A DNA stretch of 64,000 nucleotides from an uncultured Pelagibacteraceae bacterium. GTDB lineage: Bacteria > Pseudomonadota > Alphaproteobacteria > Pelagibacterales > Pelagibacteraceae. A program made the position numbers and the translations under genes. The stretch spans positions 21,171-85,170 of the forward strand of contig CACBYC010000003.1 in assembly GCA_902543405.1 (NCBI GenBank), given 5' to 3'. Shown here one piece after another: positions 16,188 through 25,145 of the stretch. The notes below the pieces were generated by a model that was not told the origin of the DNA, ran no database searches, and worked only from the letters and a program-made list of their open reading frames with translations. Every line of letters begins with the position of its first letter. Position 1 is the first letter of the stretch.

Positions 16188-18839
16188 TCAAAAATTGAGA
16201 GAAATATCTCTGTGTACTGAATTACATTTTGAAACATAAATTGCTTGCTCTTTTGTAAGTTTTTGTTGTAACCTCAATCCAATAGTTTCACTTAATACAG
16301 TTAAGTGATTATTTATTCTATCCATATATTTTTTGTCAAATTCATTTCTCCAACTTACTTCTTGATCAAAATGTGCATAAGTATCACTAGCTATTTTTTG
16401 AATTTGCTCTGGATCTTTTTCATCTTCATCCATTATTGTTATTAGATAATCTAATTTATCTGCAAATTCGTCTGATCCGGAAATCTCTCCTACTTTATCA
16501 AACATGTTATCAATATGATCAATGGCATCTAAATAGCCTCTATTATCAATTTTAGATTTAAGAATTTTAATATCTTCATTTAATTCTTCAAATTTTTCAG
16601 CATCTAAAATAAATAATTTTATCAACATTAAATCATCGTATGCATTGTCTGCAGTTTTACGATATTTTTTTACTGCTAAGTTTTTTGCTTTATTAATCTT
16701 GTTAAATTCATCATTTTTAGATTTCCAATCTTTAGAAATTGAGTTTGCTATTTCGTCAATTTCAAGTTTTGTGTTCTCAATTCTTTGTTCAATTTTATTT
16801 TTTTCAGAAACTTCATCATCATCTAAATTTCTAATTTCAGCTTTAAATTTATCTATTTTTTTATTGAGTTTAAAAATTTTCTTTTGTTTTTTTCTTGTTT
16901 TGAAATGCAAATCTCGATAGTCAACAGCATAATCATTGTAAATAGCTTCGGCACTTTTTACATCATCAACTAATTCAAATGTATAATTTGAGTTATCAAC
17001 GTGACGCTGAAAGTAACTTAACTTATCAGCTGGTAAATTTGCAAGTATTATTGAATCAAAATCATCTATGCTACTCTTTATTTCATCTGCATTGTTTGTA
17101 TATTTTGCAAATTTATATTCTTGCAAACAATATTGAAGTTTCGGGTTCATAGGAGGTGGAGCAACATTTGAAGTCAGATAAACTCTATTTGGAAGATAAT
17201 TTACAAGACTTGGATAAGAACCTACAATTGCTAGGCCAATGAGTTGTAAAATTATAAATGGAACAACACCCTTCCAAATATCTAATGTTTGTACCACTTT
17301 TGGAGCAACACCTTTTAAATAAAATAAGGCAAAACCAAAGGGGGGAGTTAAAAAAGAGGTTTGTAAATTAACGCCAATCATAACTCCTAACCAGACCGCA
17401 GTAACGTTTGCTCCTGTCTCAGCTAATAATATAGGTGCAATTATTGGAACAACCACAACAGCGATTTCAATAAAATCTAAAAAGAACCCAAGTAAGAATA
17501 TTACAATCATGACAACTACAAACTGAGTCCAAAAGCCGCCAGGTAAGTCTTGAAGGAAGTCTCTTACTAATTCTTCACCACCAAATGCTCTAAATCCTGA
17601 TGTAAGCATGGCAGCACCTAATAGAATAATAAATACCATCGAAGTTGTAACACATGTTTCAGTTACTACTTCTTTAAGAACATTTTCTGTTTTATATGTT
17701 CTCCAAAAACTCCATGCTATTCCATAAACCAAAGTGATTACAAAAATACCAGTTATATAAATTGCTCCTAAATCTCTTTCTTCTATATTTTTTATGTTAA
17801 GTTCATAATTTGATGCAAAAAAAGTAATGGGTATTAATGATCCAATTATCATTATAAGTGGATAGAAGGCACTTTTCTTACCTTGAAATAGACGGTAACC
17901 CGCCATTAATGTTGCTCCAATTGCTCCTATAGAACCAGCTTGGTTCACAGTTGCAATACCCATAAGTATCGATCCTAAAACAGCAAAAATTAATGCAAGT
18001 GGAGGAATAATTATAACTATAACTCTCATCCAAAATTTGAAATCAAAGTTACCTTTAAATGGAACAGGTGGGGCAACCCCTTTTTTTATTCTTGCATAGA
18101 AAAATACATAGATCATATATAAAGCTACAAGTACTAATCCTGGTAAAAGTGCTCCAAGGAACATGTCACCGGCACTGGATGAACCTACTCTAAATTCACC
18201 TGGCATGTTAAATTCGCCTGTTAAAGCTTTATAGTCATTCTGCCTCATGTTATTGGCAACATCTGATGCGCTCGCTAATTGGTCCGCTATAATAATCAAT
18301 ACAATCGATGGCGGTATAATCTGTCCTAGAGTTCCAGAAGAGCAAACAATTCCACTTGCAAGTTTTCTGTCATAATTATTGTTTAACATTGTAGGTAATG
18401 AAATTAATCCCATCGCAATAACTGTAGCCCCAACAATACCAGTGGTTGCAGCTAACAACGCACCAACAAAAATTACTGAAATACCTAAACCACCGGGTAT
18501 CGGGCCAAATAATTGACCCATAGTTATCAATAAATCCTCAGCAATTTTTGATTTTTGAAGCATAATTCCCATAAAAATAAATAAGGGAATTGCAATTAAA
18601 GTGTCGGTCTCGACGTCCCAGTAATTACTTCTAAAATTTGTGATACCAGCAACAAGCCATTCAGTTGGACCATCCACAGCAAAATAAGCATCAACATCTC
18701 CAGCAAAAAGATAACCAAAAAAAGCGGCTAAACCTATTGATATTATTGCTGAACCTGGAAGAGCGAAGGCAACTGGATACCCAGAAGCTAGTGCTGCAAT
18801 CATTATTAAAACTAGTATAGCTAAAAAAAATAATTCCAT
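16188..18839 (-). CDS. dctM: TRAP transporter large permease with C-terminal coiled-coil domain
   Basis: DctM is the ion-coupled permease of TRAP transporters. Residues 1 to about 550 are membrane-spanning, with IPLFIFMGIMLQKSKIAEDL, the LAATTGIVGATVIAMGLISLP region, SGTLGQIIPPSIVLIIIADQ and LQTSFLTPPFGFALFYLKG, all DctM hallmarks. DctM is usually about 430 residues; large versions about 600. Here a further soluble region of about 320 residues follows, highly charged and with predicted coiled-coil stretches (for example residues around 660-730) and no family I recognise. It overlaps dctQ by one base and ends flush with the convergent PanE-like gene. Confidence 0.92.
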   Translation of the reverse strand: MELFFLAILVLIMIAALASGYPVAFALPGSAIISIGLAAFFGYLFAGDVDAYFAVDGPTEWLVAGITNFRSNYWDVETDTLIAIPLFIFMGIMLQKSKIAEDLLITMGQLFGPIPGGLGISVIFVGALLAATTGIVGATVIAMGLISLPTMLNNNYDRKLASGIVCSSGTLGQIIPPSIVLIIIADQLASASDVANNMRQNDYKALTGEFNMPGEFRVGSSSAGDMFLGALLPGLVLVALYMIYVFFYARIKKGVAPPVPFKGNFDFKFWMRVIVIIIPPLALIFAVLGSILMGIATVNQAGSIGAIGATLMAGYRLFQGKKSAFYPLIMIIGSLIPITFFASNYELNIKNIEERDLGAIYITGIFVITLVYGIAWSFWRTYKTENVLKEVVTETCVTTSMVFIILLGAAMLTSGFRAFGGEELVRDFLQDLPGGFWTQFVVVMIVIFLLGFFLDFIEIAVVVVPIIAPILLAETGANVTAVWLGVMIGVNLQTSFLTPPFGFALFYLKGVAPKVVQTLDIWKGVVPFIILQLIGLAIVGSYPSLVNYLPNRVYLTSNVAPPPMNPKLQYCLQEYKFAKYTNNADEIKSSIDDFDSIILANLPADKLSYFQRHVDNSNYTFELVDDVKSAEAIYNDYAVDYRDLHFKTRKKQKKIFKLNKKIDKFKAEIRNLDDDEVSEKNKIEQRIENTKLEIDEIANSISKDWKSKNDEFNKINKAKNLAVKKYRKTADNAYDDLMLIKLFILDAEKFEELNEDIKILKSKIDNRGYLDAIDHIDNMFDKVGEISGSDEFADKLDYLITIMDEDEKDPEQIQKIASDTYAHFDQEVSWRNEFDKKYMDRINNHLTVLSETIGLRLQQKLTKEQAIYVSKCNSVHRDISLNF

Positions 18840-19891
18840 TATTTGCTGCTCTCTATATTTTCAATACTTACGTCATTTGCTTTATTGACATTAGGAATAT
18901 TCATTTCTTCCTCGTCTTGAAGGAGTTTGTGACTACTACTCATAAAATAACTTGTGAATTGCAATAACATTGTAATTGCAAAAACTGCTAAATAAACTGC
19001 CATTAAATAAAGTAGATACAATCCATTAGAACCTTGCTGAGTTACTTCAAAAGCAACTACTGGTCCGTTAATAATGCTTGCCTTACCGTTTAAACCATAA
19101 AAAATAACAATCAAACAAAGTGGAACTCCAAGAAGTGCAGAACCTATCGAATTAGTCCATGCTTTTTTTCTCTCACTAAAAGAAGAGTAAAGGACATCTA
19201 CTCTTACATGACCTTCATGTATTAAAGCATATGCACTAGCAAATAGATATAGCGCTGCATACCAAAATCTAACCAGATCTCCTTGAAAAGCTTGCTCATA
19301 AGAAAATATAAATCTTGATAATACTATTACAAATTCACTTAACACAACTAGTACTGCAAGCCAAATAAATCCAACTGATTTTGTAAAATATCCAATGATA
19401 AAAGATCCTAAAATAATAGGAAAATGTATAAATGTAATTCTTTCAGGAGATTTAACCATAAAAGCTTTAACCTCAGGACTAAAAATTGCTTCCCAAAGTC
19501 TTTCCACTACCATGAATGAGATTATAAAATCAGCAACACCAACTAGAAATACTGCCCAAAAAGATGATCTAACTAAATAAGCAGAAAATTTTGATAATAT
19601 TTCAGCGTCATGCTCTAGTGTCTGAGAATATGTTTTAAAAATGTATAAAATAACTCCAGCAATACAAATCAAATAAATTCCAATTTGCAAATAACCATAA
19701 TTTAATTCTGATCCTTGAAGAGCTTTTTGTTTAAAACCAAATAATTCGTAATGAGAAAAAATTTTTTTTACACCTGGCCAGTCGACCCAAACTGTAAGAA
19801 CATTATTTATTAAAAATGCTAGAGTAAAAGCTAACACAGAGTAGCTTAAAATTCTTAGATAACGTGCTGTAATCTTACTTTCGGGATCCAT
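18839..19891 (-). CDS. dctQ: TRAP transporter small permease, enlarged
   Basis: DctQ supports DctM in the membrane. The typical small-permease core lies in the second half, with RFWYAALYLFASAYALIHEGHVRVDVLY and later helices. At 350 residues it is nearly twice the usual 160-200; the N-terminal half adds about four membrane helices. It begins MDPESKITARYLRIL, 90 bases after dctP, with a terminator-like hairpin between them. Large paired Q and M subunits are typical of the TakP-type 2-oxoacid systems in my recollection. Confidence 0.88.
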   Translation of the reverse strand: MDPESKITARYLRILSYSVLAFTLAFLINNVLTVWVDWPGVKKIFSHYELFGFKQKALQGSELNYGYLQIGIYLICIAGVILYIFKTYSQTLEHDAEILSKFSAYLVRSSFWAVFLVGVADFIISFMVVERLWEAIFSPEVKAFMVKSPERITFIHFPIILGSFIIGYFTKSVGFIWLAVLVVLSEFVIVLSRFIFSYEQAFQGDLVRFWYAALYLFASAYALIHEGHVRVDVLYSSFSERKKAWTNSIGSALLGVPLCLIVIFYGLNGKASIINGPVVAFEVTQQGSNGLYLLYLMAVYLAVFAITMLLQFTSYFMSSSHKLLQDEEEMNIPNVNKANDVSIENIESSK

Positions 19892-19932
19892 AGGCTTTTT
19901 TTTAATACTAAAAATTTACTTTTATTGAAACT

Positions 19933-19960
19933 AAAAAAAAGGGCCCAATTAAGGGCCCTT
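19933..19960 (-). terminator. stem-loop with U-tract after dctP
   Basis: In the minus-strand sense an AAGGGCCC / GGGCCCTT stem (19960-19939) with a six-base loop is followed by eight T residues, a classical intrinsic terminator. It lies between the binding-protein gene and dctQM, so it probably attenuates read-through and leaves dctP mRNA in excess. Confidence 0.85.
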
Positions 19961-19981
19961 TTAATTACATAAAAGACTTAA

Positions 19982-21115
19982 TTACATTCCTAGCACTCTG
20001 TTTCTTTGCTGAATGTAAGGTGAGTCTGATAGGTTTGTCCAAGCACCAATTTCTTTTCTAGCTTTTAAGAAACTTGTGTGGATTCTCTCAGCGAGACCAC
20101 TACTTGCTCTAGTTTCCTCAAAAACTTCCTCTGCTGCTTTTCCAAAACCATCGTAAACTTTATCACTAAACTTCTCTAGTTTAACACCATGGTCGTTAAT
20201 TAATCTAGCTAATGCTGCTCCGTTTTTAGCATTGTACTCTGACATCATAACGTCGTTTTCAGTAGATGCACAAGCTTCGATTAACAACTGATCTGATTTT
20301 GATAAACTTGTAAACCAAGATTTATTACATCCACAAGCTAACATTGAACCAGGTTCGTGCATTCCAGGATAGTAGTAGTATTTAGCTGCTTCTTGGAATT
20401 TCATTGCTTCATCATTCCATGGACCAACCCATTCTGTTGCATCAATTGCACCAGACACTAAGTTTTCATAAATTTGTCCACCAGGAAGTGAAACTGGAGA
20501 TCCTCCAAGTTTACCAATAACTTGACCACCTAATCCAGGCATACGCATTTTTAAACCTTTAAAGTCATTTGGACTTCTGATTTTCTTGTTAAACCATCCA
20601 CCCATTTGAACTCCTGTATCACCACACATGAAATTTTTAAGACCAAATTTATCAGCTAGTTCATCCCATAATTGTTGACCACCAGCAAATCTGATCCAAG
20701 CATTCATTTCAGTGTAAGTGAAACCGAAAGGTACTGCAGTAAAGTATCCCCAAGCAGGATCTTTTTTCACCCAGTAATAGTCAGCGGCATGGTACATCTG
20801 AGAGTTACCAGAAGCAACTTCATCAAATGAGTCAAATGCCTTAACTCTTTCGTTTGCAGCGTAGTAAGTAACTTGAATTCTTCCATCACTCACATCGCCA
20901 ATTCTTTGCGCAAATCTTTGTGCACCAGTTCCTAGACCTGGGAAATCTCTTCCCCAAGTTGCTACCATTGAAACTTCAATTCTGTCCTTGGCAACAGCCG
21001 GAGCAGACAAAGATGATGCAGCTACAGCAGCAACACCCGTTGCAGCGGCAGCTTTAAAGAACTTACGTCTTGAAGGCGTTTTTTTAACCTTCATTAGTTT
21101 TTTGTCTTTAATCAT
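19982..21115 (-). CDS. dctP: TRAP solute-binding protein, TakP-like 2-oxoacid type
   Basis: A 377-residue periplasmic receptor. It starts with a Tat signal (SRRKFFKAAAATGVAAVAA, cleavage near APAVA). Diagnostic segments GDTGVQMGGWF and GAIDATEWVGPWND match the TakP subfamily, where the Glu-Trp pair helps bind a carboxylate with a cation. This group binds 2-oxo acids or lactate as calcium or sodium complexes. A strong GAGGAGA precedes the ATG, and a terminator follows. With neighbouring lactate and hydroxyacid enzymes, a 2-oxoacid or 2-hydroxyacid ligand is the best guess. Confidence 0.92.
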   Translation of the reverse strand: MIKDKKLMKVKKTPSRRKFFKAAAATGVAAVAASSLSAPAVAKDRIEVSMVATWGRDFPGLGTGAQRFAQRIGDVSDGRIQVTYYAANERVKAFDSFDEVASGNSQMYHAADYYWVKKDPAWGYFTAVPFGFTYTEMNAWIRFAGGQQLWDELADKFGLKNFMCGDTGVQMGGWFNKKIRSPNDFKGLKMRMPGLGGQVIGKLGGSPVSLPGGQIYENLVSGAIDATEWVGPWNDEAMKFQEAAKYYYYPGMHEPGSMLACGCNKSWFTSLSKSDQLLIEACASTENDVMMSEYNAKNGAALARLINDHGVKLEKFSDKVYDGFGKAAEEVFEETRASSGLAERIHTSFLKARKEIGAWTNLSDSPYIQQRNRVLGM

Positions 21116-21120
21116 TTATT

Positions 21121-21127
21121 TCTCCTC
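21121..21127 (-). promoter_or_regulatory. strong ribosome binding site of dctP
   Basis: GAGGAGA lies five bases before the dctP ATG on the minus strand. Most genes in the window lack so good a match, so it fixes the start at MIKDKK rather than an internal Met and suggests high translation. Confidence 0.7.
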
Positions 21128-21222
21128 TATAGTTAATTAACTAATGATACTTAAACATAAATGTAACTTAGAGTCATTTTAAAAATTAAGACAAATAGGT
21201 ATAAATACAATCTTGGATTGTA

Positions 21223-22296
21223 TTAGATCAACTTTTCTTTATCGTAAACACAACATTTTTCTGGGGGAATATAAAGATTGATATCTCCATTTGAAATTGG
21301 CAATTCTCTATCAACTTTAGATTTAATCACAAAATCACCCATATTTGCAGTCAATAATTTGAAATTACCAAAATCTTCTACCCGAGTAAGTGAGGCTTTA
21401 ATAGTATTTTGCCCCTCTTTTTCAGTAACATTTATAAACTCTGACCTAATTCCAAGCTTTACATTTTTATCTTTAATTTTTGAGAGATTAGAATTTGTTT
21501 TAATTTCAACGTTATTAATTTTAACTGAATACTCAGAGGACACCTCACTTTCAAAAATATTCATGGCTGGAGATCCAATAAAGTAGCCAACAAATGTTGT
21601 TTTTGGTCTCTCAAAAAGATCTTTTGGAAGTCCAACTTGAACTATTTCTCCCTGATCCATTACAATAATATTATCAGCAAATGTCATTGCCTCATTTTGA
21701 TCGTGAGTAACGTAAACTAGGGTTGTTTTATATTGTTCATTTATTTCTTTCAAATTTCTTCTCAATCTAAATTTCAAATCTGGGTCAATCACGGTTAATG
21801 GTTCATCCATCAACACACCTGCAACATCCTCTCTCACCAATCCTCTTCCAAGTGAAATAAGTTGTTTTTGATCTGCTGTAAGCTTTCTAGCTGGTAAATT
21901 TAAGAAAGATGAAAGTCTTAGAGTGTCTGAAACTGATTTCACTCTTTCCTCTATTTTTTCTTTTGAAAAATCTCTACATTTTAATGGGAAAGCTAAATTG
22001 TCATAAACTGTCATAGTATTATAAATAACTGGGAATTGAAAAACTTGAGCTATATTTCTTTCCTCTGTAATAAGATTTGTTACATCTTTTTCGTCAAATA
22101 AAATTTTTCCCTTAGAGGGTTTAACCAGTCCTGATACTATATTTAACATTGTTGTTTTTCCACAACCTGATGGTCCTAAAATTGCATATCTTTTTCCATT
22201 TTCCCAAGTCATAGAAAATGGATTGAGTGCATATGTTGGATTAGAATCGCTTGGATTATAAGTATGGGATATATTTGATAAATCTATTTTAGCCAT
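21223..22296 (-). CDS. ABC importer ATPase with degenerate signature motif (GlpT-like)
   Basis: A 357-residue CUT1-type ATPase with a C-terminal regulatory (TOBE) region. Walker A GPSGCGKTT is at 41-49, the Q-loop is in VFQFP, Walker B is LMDEP with Glu165, and the switch His198 is in VTHDQ. The ABC signature, normally LSGGQ, is replaced by LTADQKQ at 139-145. Glycerol importers of rhizobia (GlpS/GlpT) have the same two-ATPase design in my recollection. It overlaps the partner ATPase gene by 8 bases, and the operon continues upstream with two permeases and a binding protein. Confidence 0.9.
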   Translation of the reverse strand: MAKIDLSNISHTYNPSDSNPTYALNPFSMTWENGKRYAILGPSGCGKTTMLNIVSGLVKPSKGKILFDEKDVTNLITEERNIAQVFQFPVIYNTMTVYDNLAFPLKCRDFSKEKIEERVKSVSDTLRLSSFLNLPARKLTADQKQLISLGRGLVREDVAGVLMDEPLTVIDPDLKFRLRRNLKEINEQYKTTLVYVTHDQNEAMTFADNIIVMDQGEIVQVGLPKDLFERPKTTFVGYFIGSPAMNIFESEVSSEYSVKINNVEIKTNSNLSKIKDKNVKLGIRSEFINVTEKEGQNTIKASLTRVEDFGNFKLLTANMGDFVIKSKVDRELPISNGDINLYIPPEKCCVYDKEKLI

Positions 22297-23368
22297 TTAA
22301 AACTCCATAAGGAGAAGAAACTAATTCTTCATTATTATTGAACGCATAGAACTTATTTTCATTGAATTTAACTTTTACTTTTTCGTGAATTTTAAAATTC
22401 ATCACTTCTTCAATTAAAGCTATAATTTTCGAGTCTCCTCTTTTTAAATGCAGTAAAGTTTCTGAGCCACTAATTTCTGCAAGTTCTATTTCAAACTCTT
22501 CTCCTTTGTTATCAAGTTTTATTTCTGAAGCTCTTATTCCGAAGTAATAATTTTGATCCTCTAAATTTTTAAAATATGTCGGCAAATTTATTGAAATATT
22601 TTCAAAATTTAATTCATTTGAACTTTTAATTCCTTTTAAAATGTTCATCGGTGGATCATTTGAAATTTCTGCAACTTTTAAGTTTTTAGGATTTTCAAAT
22701 ATTTCTTTTGCAGCTCCTTTTTGTAAAACTTTACCCTCATCTAACACTATTACTTCTCCATTTAATTCCATTACTTCCTGAGGATCAGTAGTTGAGTAAA
22801 TTAAAATTGTGTCTTGAGAAAGGCCCTCAGAAAATATTCTTTTAAATTCCTCTCTTAATTGTTCTCTTAACTTATAATCAAGGTTAACCAATGGTTCATC
22901 AAGTAGAAGTATCTTTGCCTTCTTTGCAAGTGACCTTGCTAAGGCTACTCTCTGTTGCTGACCTCCTGATAATTCTTGAATTTTACGATTTTCAAAACCA
23001 ACAAGCCCCACAGTCTTAAGTGCACCCTCAACATCTATCTTAATTTGCTCTTCGCTTAGTTTCCTTTGTTTAAGCGGAAAAATTATATTCTCATAAACAT
23101 TAAGATGAGGATAATTAATAAATTGTTGGTAAACCATTGCAACATTCCTTTCCCAAACTGGAATTTTACGAAAATCTTTATCCTCAAAAGATAATTCTCC
23201 AGTATCGGGGGTGAGTAAACCTGCAATTGTTTTTAAAAATGTTGTCTTTCCAGATAAAGTTCTTCCTAAAATTGTATACAGATTTCCTTTTTTGAAATCA
23301 AATGATACATCTTTCAAGTGAAACTGATTATCAGGTTTATAAGTTATATTTTTTCCAATTAGGTTCAT
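22289..23368 (-). CDS. ABC importer ATPase lacking the switch histidine (GlpS-like)
   Basis: The 359-residue partner ATPase. Walker A is GRTLSGKTT (35-43), the signature is a canonical LSGGQ at 133-137 (LSGGQQQRVALARSL), and Walker B is LLLDEP with Glu158. At the switch position, where VTHD is expected, the sequence is STTD, so the catalytic His is Thr194. It therefore complements the other ATPase, which has the His but no signature. A C-terminal TOBE-like region follows. Its stop overlaps the next ATPase start; its start abuts the permease with a one-base overlap. Confidence 0.9.
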   Translation of the reverse strand: MNLIGKNITYKPDNQFHLKDVSFDFKKGNLYTILGRTLSGKTTFLKTIAGLLTPDTGELSFEDKDFRKIPVWERNVAMVYQQFINYPHLNVYENIIFPLKQRKLSEEQIKIDVEGALKTVGLVGFENRKIQELSGGQQQRVALARSLAKKAKILLLDEPLVNLDYKLREQLREEFKRIFSEGLSQDTILIYSTTDPQEVMELNGEVIVLDEGKVLQKGAAKEIFENPKNLKVAEISNDPPMNILKGIKSSNELNFENISINLPTYFKNLEDQNYYFGIRASEIKLDNKGEEFEIELAEISGSETLLHLKRGDSKIIALIEEVMNFKIHEKVKVKFNENKFYAFNNNEELVSSPYGVLNG

Positions 23369-24216
23369 TATTTTAACGCTCCAGATAAATTTCCTTTAGA
23401 TAAATATCTCTCAACAACAAAAGCAACAATGATTAAGGGTGCAACAGATATTAATGCAGAGGCTGACAAACTCCACCAAGGTGTTATTGAAGAGTTAAGA
23501 GCTACAACTTTTACTGGCAGCAACTGCACTTCAGTAAATGTTAAAATAAAAGCAAAGAAAAAATCTATCCATCCAAATATTATGCAAAACATTCCAGCAA
23601 CAATTAATCCTGGTATTGAGTTTGGAAGTACAACTTTATAAAATGCCTGGTAGGGGTTACATCCATCAATCAATGCTGTCTCATCTAACTCTTTGGGAAC
23701 TCTGTTAAAAAAGTCGACCATTATCCAAACAGCAATAGGCATTAGCAACACAATGTAAACTACTACTAAACCAAGTAGACTGTCTAACAATCCAATCGTA
23801 CTTAAAAATATAAAGAAAGGTATCGATAAAACAATTGGTGGCATAATTCTTTGAGATATAAAGAAGAAGGTAATATCATTATTTCTGACAAATCCTGCTT
23901 TAAAAGTAAATCTTGAAAGAGCATATGCAGCAAGTGTTCCTAGAATAATACTAATTAAGCTAGCAGTACATGTCACAAAAATACTGTTAAAGTATGGTTC
24001 AACAATATCAACTCCTCCTCTTGCTGGTGATTTAACCAATACTCGCCATCCTTCTAATGTAGGTTCAAAATCTAACCATGGAATATAAGTAACCTTGCTA
24101 TTTACAGATTGAAAATCTTTAAAAGATGTAGAAATAGCCCACAGAAAAGGTGCAACTATAAATACAGTCCATAAAGTAATAAATGTGTATTTTAAAAATG
24201 TATAAATTTTATGCAT
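23368..24216 (-). CDS. ABC sugar/polyol-type permease (MalG-like, GlpQ-like)
   Basis: A 282-residue inner-membrane permease with six helices. The EAA loop that contacts the ATPase reads ELDETALIDGCNPYQAFYKVVLP, with the remaining family features around RIMPPIVLSIPFF. It pairs with the upstream permease and the two ATPases. One-base overlaps on both sides show tight coupling. The subfamily (CUT1) carries oligosaccharides, glycerol or glycerol phosphates. Confidence 0.92.
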   Translation of the reverse strand: MHKIYTFLKYTFITLWTVFIVAPFLWAISTSFKDFQSVNSKVTYIPWLDFEPTLEGWRVLVKSPARGGVDIVEPYFNSIFVTCTASLISIILGTLAAYALSRFTFKAGFVRNNDITFFFISQRIMPPIVLSIPFFIFLSTIGLLDSLLGLVVVYIVLLMPIAVWIMVDFFNRVPKELDETALIDGCNPYQAFYKVVLPNSIPGLIVAGMFCIIFGWIDFFFAFILTFTEVQLLPVKVVALNSSITPWWSLSASALISVAPLIIVAFVVERYLSKGNLSGALK

Positions 24217-25082
24217 TATTCCTTTATCATTAATTTTGTTAAAACTTTTGCTATGATCGTAAGACTTATGATCATTATAACTAAATATGTGAAAGATAGA
24301 GTTGCAGCATAACCCATTTGGAACTCTCTTAATCCTTTAATATAAATATAAAAACTTGAAGTTTCTGTTGCAGTTCCAGGTCCTCCTGATGTCAAAACAA
24401 AAACGGTATCCATTATTTTTGAGGCTTCAATTAATCTTATGATAATTGCACCAATTGAAATAGGGGCCATTAATGGAAATGTAACATAAACAAACTTTCT
24501 AAAAGGACTTGCTCCATCAATTGCAGCAGCTAAAAAAGGTTCCTTTGGAAGAGATAATAGTCCAGCAAGTAGTAATAAAAACATAAATGGTGTCCATTGC
24601 CATACTTCAACGATAATTACAGTAAACTTAGCTATAACTGGATCGCTAAGCCATAAAATAGGTTTAACCCCTATGTTTCCTAAAAGGTCATTTACTGGCC
24701 CAAGAGACTCATGGAAAAAAGTTCTCCAAATTACTGTCATAATAACTGGCGTGGTCATCATTGGAATTAAGAAAATTACTCTAAAAAACCTTTTAAATTT
24801 TATTTCTCTCCAAACCATAAGTGCTAATGAAAAACCTATTACATATTGAAGTATAACTGTTGTTACTGATAAAAAACTTAATCTAAAAAAAGACTCCCAA
24901 AATCTTGGATCATCTGTAAACAGTCTTATATAGTTTGTGATCCCAATAAAATTCATTTCAGGCGTATAACTATTCCATCCTGACAAACTTAATCTTATTG
25001 TAAAAATGATAGGAAATATAAGTATTCCTATTAGCACAAATAAACCTGGAAATAAAAAAATAAACTTGTGCTTAAAATTCAT
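24216..25082 (-). CDS. ABC sugar/polyol-type permease (MalF-like, GlpP-like)
   Basis: A 288-residue permease with six predicted helices. The EAA loop is LAAAIDGASPFRKFVYVTFP. It starts MNFKHKFIFLFPGLFVLIGI and lacks the extra large periplasmic loop of E. coli MalF. It lies 63 bases after the binding-protein gene, separated from it by a strong stem-loop. Confidence 0.92.
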   Translation of the reverse strand: MNFKHKFIFLFPGLFVLIGILIFPIIFTIRLSLSGWNSYTPEMNFIGITNYIRLFTDDPRFWESFFRLSFLSVTTVILQYVIGFSLALMVWREIKFKRFFRVIFLIPMMTTPVIMTVIWRTFFHESLGPVNDLLGNIGVKPILWLSDPVIAKFTVIIVEVWQWTPFMFLLLLAGLLSLPKEPFLAAAIDGASPFRKFVYVTFPLMAPISIGAIIIRLIEASKIMDTVFVLTSGGPGTATETSSFYIYIKGLREFQMGYAATLSFTYLVIMIISLTIIAKVLTKLMIKE

Positions 25083-25110
25083 AAATATAATTTTTTGGAT
25101 TTATTTAATT

Positions 25111-25135
25111 TGTGGCCGTCGAGTTGACGGCCACA
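25111..25135 (-). terminator. 10-bp stem-loop between binding-protein and permease genes
   Basis: TGTGGCCGTC (25111-25120) and GACGGCCACA (25126-25135) form a perfect ten-pair stem with a five-base loop. No uninterrupted T-tract follows on the minus strand, so it may stabilise the 3' end of the upstream binding-protein mRNA rather than end transcription outright, as found in several sugar operons. Confidence 0.7.
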
Positions 25136-25145
25136 ATAAGTATTT

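Noticed and set aside
21116..21222. Riboswitch (SAM or glycine type) upstream of dctP
   Set aside because: The 107 bases are AT-rich with no recognisable conserved core or stable stems.
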